A stretch of DNA of 64,000 bases from UBA4781 sp963556045. GTDB lineage: Bacteria; Chloroflexota; Anaerolineae; Anaerolineales; Anaerolineaceae. Location of the stretch: the NCBI GenBank assembly GCA_963556045.3, contig CAUVYA020000002.1, positions 2,356,001-2,420,000 on the forward strand. The letters run 5' to 3'. The stretch's first letter is position 1, and every line of letters starts with the position of its first letter. Position numbers and translations under genes: made by a program. The notes beneath the pieces were generated by a model that worked only from the letters and a program-made list of their open reading frames with translations, was not told the DNA's origin and made no database searches. Positions 59,746 through 64,000 of the stretch are shown here, piece by piece.

Positions 59746-60861
59746 ATGACCAAATCAAAAGTGTACTTTACCGATATGCGGGTCCTTCCCGATTATGGGC
59801 TGCTGGAAAAATTGGATGCACTCATGAAGCGTTCAAGGATGGACTCGATTGATTTTAAAGATAAACTGGTCGCCATTAAGATCACCTTTGCTGAACGTGG
59901 AAATATGGCTTATATCCGACCGGGTTATATTGCCCGGGTGGTAAAACGTATTCAGGAATTGGGGGGAAAGCCTTTTTTAGTAGATTGCAATACTCTCTAT
60001 TATGGTATGCGCTCGAATGCAGTGGATCACCTTGAAACAGCCATGTTGAATGGCTTTAATCGTATTGAGGTCGGTTGCAATGCCATCATCGCAGATGGTC
60101 TTACCGGATTGGATTCAACTGATATCCCCATCAATTTAAAACATGTTAAGGAAGCCAAGATCGGCAGTGTCATCGCTGCGGCAGATGTGATCATCAGTGT
60201 CAGCCACTTTAAAGGGCACCTCGGTACGGGCTTTGGCGGTACATTGAAGAATGTGGGCATGGGGAGCGGCTCACGTCGGGGGAAGATGGAGATGCACGCA
60301 GCATCCAAACCCAGGATCATAGAAAAGAACTGTGTGGCTTGTGGAAAATGCATCCAGCACTGCCCTGAAAAAGCGATCGCGTATAACGATCATAAAAAAG
60401 CGCAAATAGATTACCAGAAGTGTATTGGCTGCGGGCAATGCGTGGCGAGCTGTCATTATGGAGCAGCATCCTCCGCCTATGACCAGGATGCAGCTACAGT
60501 GGGTGAAAAAATGGCTGAATACACGTATGCAGTGTTGAAAGGAAAACCAAATTTCCATATCAGTATGTTGATGGATATCAGCCCCGAATGCGATTGCTGG
60601 GCGGTAAATGATCTGGCGATCGCTCCCAACATTGGAATGGCTGCGTCCTTTGATCCGGTGGCGCTGGATCGTGCCTGTGTTGATCTGGTCAATCAGGCTC
60701 CTTCCATTCCGAACAGTGCTCTTTTTGATAAATCAGAATACAAATCGGGGACAGATAAGTTTGAACATATTCACCCTGACGTCACCTGGCGTGATACGCT
60801 GATCCATGGCGAAGAGATCGGGCTGGGCACACAGCAATATGAACTGATCAAAGTAAAATGA
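59746..60861 (+). CDS. DUF362 protein with ferredoxin-type 4Fe-4S domain
   Basis: Protein of 371 residues. The DUF362 part shows KDKLVAIKITFAERGNMAYI, VDCNTLYYGMR, DVIISVSHFKGHLGTGFGG and a late FDPVALDRACVDLVNQAP. Inserted near 190-235 is a two-cluster ferredoxin domain: CVACGKCIQHCPEKAI and CIGCGQCVASCHYGA, each a CxxCxxCxxxC motif. Such proteins are frequent in anaerobes and are thought to act as electron carriers or iron-sulfur-dependent enzymes, but the activity is not settled. A hairpin terminator overlaps its stop codon. Confidence 0.9.
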   Translation: MTKSKVYFTDMRVLPDYGLLEKLDALMKRSRMDSIDFKDKLVAIKITFAERGNMAYIRPGYIARVVKRIQELGGKPFLVDCNTLYYGMRSNAVDHLETAMLNGFNRIEVGCNAIIADGLTGLDSTDIPINLKHVKEAKIGSVIAAADVIISVSHFKGHLGTGFGGTLKNVGMGSGSRRGKMEMHAASKPRIIEKNCVACGKCIQHCPEKAIAYNDHKKAQIDYQKCIGCGQCVASCHYGAASSAYDQDAATVGEKMAEYTYAVLKGKPNFHISMLMDISPECDCWAVNDLAIAPNIGMAASFDPVALDRACVDLVNQAPSIPNSALFDKSEYKSGTDKFEHIHPDVTWRDTLIHGEEIGLGTQQYELIKVK

Positions 60862-60897
60862 GCTGTATTGGAGAGAGCCAACAGCTCACTTCGTTTT
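60859..60897 (+). terminator. Terminator after the DUF362 gene
   Basis: TGAGCTG (60859-60865, including the stop codon) pairs with CAGCTCA (60882-60888), with TTGG/CCAA extending the stem inward, followed by a T-rich CTTCGTTTTGC. Confidence 0.65.
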
Positions 60898-61008
60898 GCT
60901 AATTCTCTCATTCGTCCGATGATCTAATTCGAACCAGTCTAACAAATTACTAATACATTTCTTGAACAAATGCTCTTATACTCAAAATCTACAGAGAGAA
61001 GTTTGAGC

Positions 61009-62184
61009 ATGAAAAAATATTCGTATTTAATAATAGGTGGCGGAATCGCTGCCAATGCAGCTATTAGTGGTGTGCGAAAAAAAGACGCAAATGGTTCTAT
61101 CGGTATTCTAACCGCTGAACCATACCCACCGTACAGTCGCCCGTTGCTTTCCAAAGGATTATGGAAAGATCCTTCCGAAGAAAAGCTATGGCTCTCCAAG
61201 GACGAGAAAAAGGTCGATATTCTCACCGATCAAAAAGTGACCAGTATTGATCCGGCATCGCACAGTGTTCAGACGGAATCTGGGGAAACCTTTCAGTATA
61301 AAACTTTGCTGCTCGCGAATGGAACCACAAATCGAAGATTACCGTTTGAAGATCAAGACATCATCTATTATCGCGACTATGCCAGCTATCTGAAGTTAAA
61401 AGAATTGAGTGAAAAAAAGGATGAATTTGCAGTTATCGGGGCGGGATTCATCGGATCGGAGATCGCCGCTGCATTGGCGATGAATGACAAGAAAGTAACG
61501 TTGATCGAATCGGGTGCTGGAATCGGATGGCGCGTTTTTCCCGAAGAGATCGTGACCTATTTGAACGAATATTATCTTTCCCATCAAATACAAGTTATGA
61601 CAGGCGTGGTTATATCCGATATTAAAAAAAGTGGTGATCAACATCAACTCCTTTTCAGCTCGGGGAACACATTGGATGTGGATGGTGTGGTTGCCGGTGT
61701 GGGTGTCAAAGCGAACAGTGAACTGGCTCAAAAAGCAGGATTAACCATCAACGATGGGATCAGGGTGAACGTGTATCTTGAAACATCTGCACCAGATATT
61801 TTTGCAGCGGGAGATGTGGCAGCCTTTCATTCGCCCGCGCTAGACAAGATCATACGTGTGGAACATGAAGATAATGCGGTTATGATGGGCAAAATTGCTG
61901 GAGAGAACATGGCTGGCGGGAATCTGGAGTATGACTATATACCTATGTTCTACTCTGACCTCTTTGATATAGGTTACGAAGCAGTTGGAACGATCGACTC
62001 CAGATTAGAAATGGTTGTGGATTGGAAAGAACCTTTTAAAAAGGGTGTGATCTATTACTGCCAGGAAGGCTTTATCAAAGGCGTATTACTGTGGAATGTA
62101 TGGGGAAAAGTGGATCAAGCGCGGGCATTGATCCGTGAGCAGAAATGGATCGATCAGGACCATCTAAAGGATTTGATTGGATAA
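61009..62184 (+). CDS. FAD-dependent pyridine-nucleotide oxidoreductase (rubredoxin/ferredoxin reductase-like)
   Basis: Flavoprotein of 391 residues; ATG at 61009 after GAGAGAAG. N-terminal FAD motif YLIIGGGIAANAAISG, YPPYSRPLLSKGLW, the NAD-binding FAVIGAGFIGSEIAAALAM and the C-terminal FAD contact DIFAAGDVAAFHSP. The pattern fits NADH:rubredoxin or ferredoxin reductases, short of the redox-cysteine pair of NADH oxidases. It could feed electrons to the flavodiiron protein (8427) or to the DUF362 protein; no rubredoxin gene is in the window. A TATACT (60977-60982) upstream may be its -10, so it likely forms its own unit. Confidence 0.88.
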   Translation: MKKYSYLIIGGGIAANAAISGVRKKDANGSIGILTAEPYPPYSRPLLSKGLWKDPSEEKLWLSKDEKKVDILTDQKVTSIDPASHSVQTESGETFQYKTLLLANGTTNRRLPFEDQDIIYYRDYASYLKLKELSEKKDEFAVIGAGFIGSEIAAALAMNDKKVTLIESGAGIGWRVFPEEIVTYLNEYYLSHQIQVMTGVVISDIKKSGDQHQLLFSSGNTLDVDGVVAGVGVKANSELAQKAGLTINDGIRVNVYLETSAPDIFAAGDVAAFHSPALDKIIRVEHEDNAVMMGKIAGENMAGGNLEYDYIPMFYSDLFDIGYEAVGTIDSRLEMVVDWKEPFKKGVIYYCQEGFIKGVLLWNVWGKVDQARALIREQKWIDQDHLKDLIG

Positions 62185-62215
62185 ATCTAGAAAACCGTTA
62201 ATTATTAATGAAAAC

Positions 62216-62617
62216 CTATTCGGTTGGAAAATCTGGGAACCAGAATCCTTCAACCTTATACGGAGCTTCAGAAGATAATACCAATCGCAAAGAAAGTTCT
62301 CCCTCACTGAAAGCTAGAGAGTAGTACGACACTAGATATCCATCTTCCAGTGTGGTTTGCTGGTAGGTGAGCGATAGAAATTCTCCTACAGAATCAAAGA
62401 TAGATTGCTGTATGGATGTGAACGTCGATTCATCGATTGAAGATAACATTTTCTCTGAAAAATCGCGCTGGAAGCCGGCGTAATCATCCTTTACCAGACT
62501 TGAGAGAATGTTCTCAGCCATGGGCTGGCTGTAATCTTGAATATCCGCAGGTATTTCAGATGTTTTGGTCTGGCAGGCAACCAGGAAGATGATTAATAAG
62601 GGGATTATTTTTTTCAT
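62216..62617 (-). CDS. Small lipoprotein, DUF3887-like
   Basis: Predicted lipoprotein of 133 residues. MKKIIPLLIIFLVAC is a short signal with lipobox L-V-A-C (C15). The mature part, DYAGFQRDFSEKMLSSIDES and VGEFLSLTYQQTTLEDGYLV, followed by beta strands ending in PYKVEGFWF, resembles DUF3887 (NTF2-like fold, secreted). No catalytic residues are evident. A TATAAT lies on the minus strand (complement of 62641-62646). Function unknown. Confidence 0.75.
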   Translation of the reverse strand: MKKIIPLLIIFLVACQTKTSEIPADIQDYSQPMAENILSSLVKDDYAGFQRDFSEKMLSSIDESTFTSIQQSIFDSVGEFLSLTYQQTTLEDGYLVSYYSLAFSEGELSLRLVLSSEAPYKVEGFWFPDFPTE

Positions 62618-62680
62618 GATAGTTTTCTCTTTGTTGCTTCATTATAGTTTATGTCTGCCAGATGTATAAGATTGGATCTC

Positions 62681-64000
62681 TTATCGAAAAAACGCCAGCA
62701 GCATTGTCAGAATGGCAATGAAAGTGACCAGTATGACACCATAGCGTATCACCTTCCCCAATACTTTTCCTTCTTTTCCTGCCAGCCCTACAGTGGAACA
62801 TCCCACGATCACCTTGGCGGGAGCGAAAATACTTCCTAATGCTCCTCCAGCAGATTGCGCTGCCAGGATGAGAGTGACATCCAGACCCATCAACTGGGCG
62901 GTCTGCATATGCAGTTTTGTGAACAGGATGTTGGAATTATTATTGCTGCCCGAAATAAAGGCGCCCAATGCCCCGATGAAGGGTGTGATGGCGGGATAGA
63001 GTGTGCTGCTGAACAGGCTGCTCAAACCCTGTGCCAGAATGGTGATCATACCGGTATGGCTCATGAGGACAGCCATGCTGACCGTGAAGAAAATAGCAAT
63101 GCTGGTCTTCACCCCGCTCTTTTTGACACTCTGCAGAATGGCATTGCGTGATTCTTTATTGAGATAATTCTTTTTGCTGTAGAGAACGTAGGCAATCATT
63201 GAAGCGATCAGCAGGATCATACTGGGGTGTGTAAAGATACGGATAGTGCGACCGAATTCGGAGGGAGTAACCCACCCCAAATTTGAAACAATCTCCGGGA
63301 ACAGATACGTCAGTTTTACCTGCCCCAGGAATTGATTCAACGGTTGGATCAGATTAACGGCAAAAGAGAGCAGTACCAGTATAAGGTATACGCTTAGTGA
63401 AAGCAATACGGAGGGTTTATCAGAATCAGTGGTGGAAGATCGTTTCTCTCCCTTTCTGATGATTCCAGCTCGCACCAGTACAAATGTAACTCCCAGTGCT
63501 GCCATAGCTGCGCCGGTAGCAGCGACGGTCCATAGACCATGTGTGGCAAGCCAGTACTGCGTCCCGCCTAAGACGATCCCAATGAAGAGGATAAAGGGCA
63601 GATTCTTGATGACTGCTTTAAACCCGGAATGGATATGTGCGATTAATAAACCACTGAGGATGGATGCGCTGCCCAGTAAAATAGCTGTGTCAGGCGCCAG
63701 AATAGCGCCGGAATAATCACTCAATGCCATCATGGTCTGGAAAGAAGAACCCATCGAACCAAATGTGACCGCCCAACCGTGCCCGATGCTTGCCATTACA
63801 ACAGCATCTATCGGATTGATGCCCAATCCCATTAACAGCGGCGCAGTGACGGCAACCGGAACCCCAAATCCTCCCAGACCCTGTAAGAAGGAGGAAAATA
63901 ACCATGAGAGCAGTAGCACTTGAATGACTTTATTGGATGTGAGATTCGAAAGGGCACCACCGATCACATTGACCGCTCCAGCATAATTAGAGATATGAAA
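62681..64000 (-). CDS. L-lactate permease (LldP/LctP family), C-terminal part
   Basis: Proton-coupled lactate/glycolate importer; at least 440 residues with about eleven helices are visible and the frame is open to base 64000, so roughly the first 100 residues are missing. Family-typical: LLSWLFSSFLQGLGGFGVPV, AVTAPLLMGLGINPIDAVVM, IGHGWAVTFGSMGSSFQTM, and the C-terminal ISGSNNNSNILFTKLHMQ and LAAQSAGGALGSIFAPAKVI. A GTG at 63965 is internal, not the start, because homology continues upstream. The final LTMLLAFFR fits the family end. No lactate dehydrogenase gene is in view. Confidence 0.92.
   Translation of the reverse strand, partial: FHISNYAGAVNVIGGALSNLTSNKVIQVLLLSWLFSSFLQGLGGFGVPVAVTAPLLMGLGINPIDAVVMASIGHGWAVTFGSMGSSFQTMMALSDYSGAILAPDTAILLGSASILSGLLIAHIHSGFKAVIKNLPFILFIGIVLGGTQYWLATHGLWTVAATGAAMAALGVTFVLVRAGIIRKGEKRSSTTDSDKPSVLLSLSVYLILVLLSFAVNLIQPLNQFLGQVKLTYLFPEIVSNLGWVTPSEFGRTIRIFTHPSMILLIASMIAYVLYSKKNYLNKESRNAILQSVKKSGVKTSIAIFFTVSMAVLMSHTGMITILAQGLSSLFSSTLYPAITPFIGALGAFISGSNNNSNILFTKLHMQTAQLMGLDVTLILAAQSAGGALGSIFAPAKVIVGCSTVGLAGKEGKVLGKVIRYGVILVTFIAILTMLLAFFR

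Noticed and set aside
63965..63967. GTG as the start of the lactate permease
   Set aside because: The frame and family-like sequence continue upstream to the window edge, so this codon is internal.

Overview
The window reads as a chromosomal stretch of an anaerobic, heterotrophic bacterium, most likely Chloroflexota of the Anaerolineae type. This is inferred from gene style, not from a marker tree. Signs of anaerobic life are a flavodiiron protein, corrinoid methyltransferase parts, SelB, a DUF362 ferredoxin-like protein and many ABC importers with lipoprotein-type binding proteins. No rRNA, tRNA, CRISPR array or insertion sequence was seen. No gap between genes exceeds about 180 bases, so no long empty stretch needs a separate entry. 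Read by eye, the first 7-8 kb is richer in G+C than the rest, and 48-54 kb is the most A+T-rich part.

Region 1 (1-12.5 kb, mostly minus strand): the start of lipA, rsmI, a queuosine-precursor-type transporter (YhhQ family) and rsmE. Then comes a tightly overlapping operon: a tRNA-guanine transglycosylase paralogue, two tandem Arm/Rmt-type 16S rRNA G1405 methyltransferase homologues and an RsmF-like m5C methyltransferase. RsmI, RsmE, RsmF and the Rmt family all act on helix 44 at the decoding site, so this is a decoding-centre modification cluster and the best candidate here for an undescribed system. A toroid-fold protein, a small membrane protein, flavodiiron protein, VIT-like protein, DUF211 protein, radical SAM enzyme and thymidylate-kinase-like protein follow.

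Region 2 (12.6-31 kb): a plus-strand carbohydrate operon with FGGY kinase, binding protein, two permeases, two non-identical ATPases, aldo/keto reductase, a frameshifted D-2-hydroxyacid dehydrogenase, DeoC-like aldolase, Zn-alcohol dehydrogenase and two GntR/UTRA proteins, one with a damaged-looking DNA-binding helix. It ends in a UroD-type methyltransferase gene that faces a minus-strand pair: a UroD-thioredoxin fusion and a corrinoid protein. An M29 aminopeptidase and UDP-glucose dehydrogenase complete the block.

Region 3 (31-48 kb, plus strand): folD, then a nitrogen-scavenging island resembling the E. coli ssnA/ygeW/yqeA/hyuA purine-degradation locus. It has an 8-oxoguanine-deaminase-like amidohydrolase, GntR regulator, two carbamoyltransferase-family proteins, carbamate kinase, a BMP-type nucleoside/purine ABC importer, a broken threonine-synthase-like gene, a GT2 glycosyltransferase, a PLP enzyme, an uncharacterised protein and a dihydropyrimidinase. 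A 29-bp palindrome and a related site near 37.2 kb are likely operators.

Region 4 (48-64 kb): three membrane proteins resembling complex-I/Hyf proton-pump subunits, a coiled-coil protein and selB. Then a strong consensus promoter drives rplU (with a histone-H1-like tail), rpmA and an rpmE fused to an RNA-polymerase alpha C-terminal-like domain. tdk, hpt, a CCA-type nucleotidyltransferase, an alpha/beta hydrolase, a DUF362 ferredoxin protein, an FAD oxidoreductase, a DUF3887-like lipoprotein and a partial L-lactate permease end the window.
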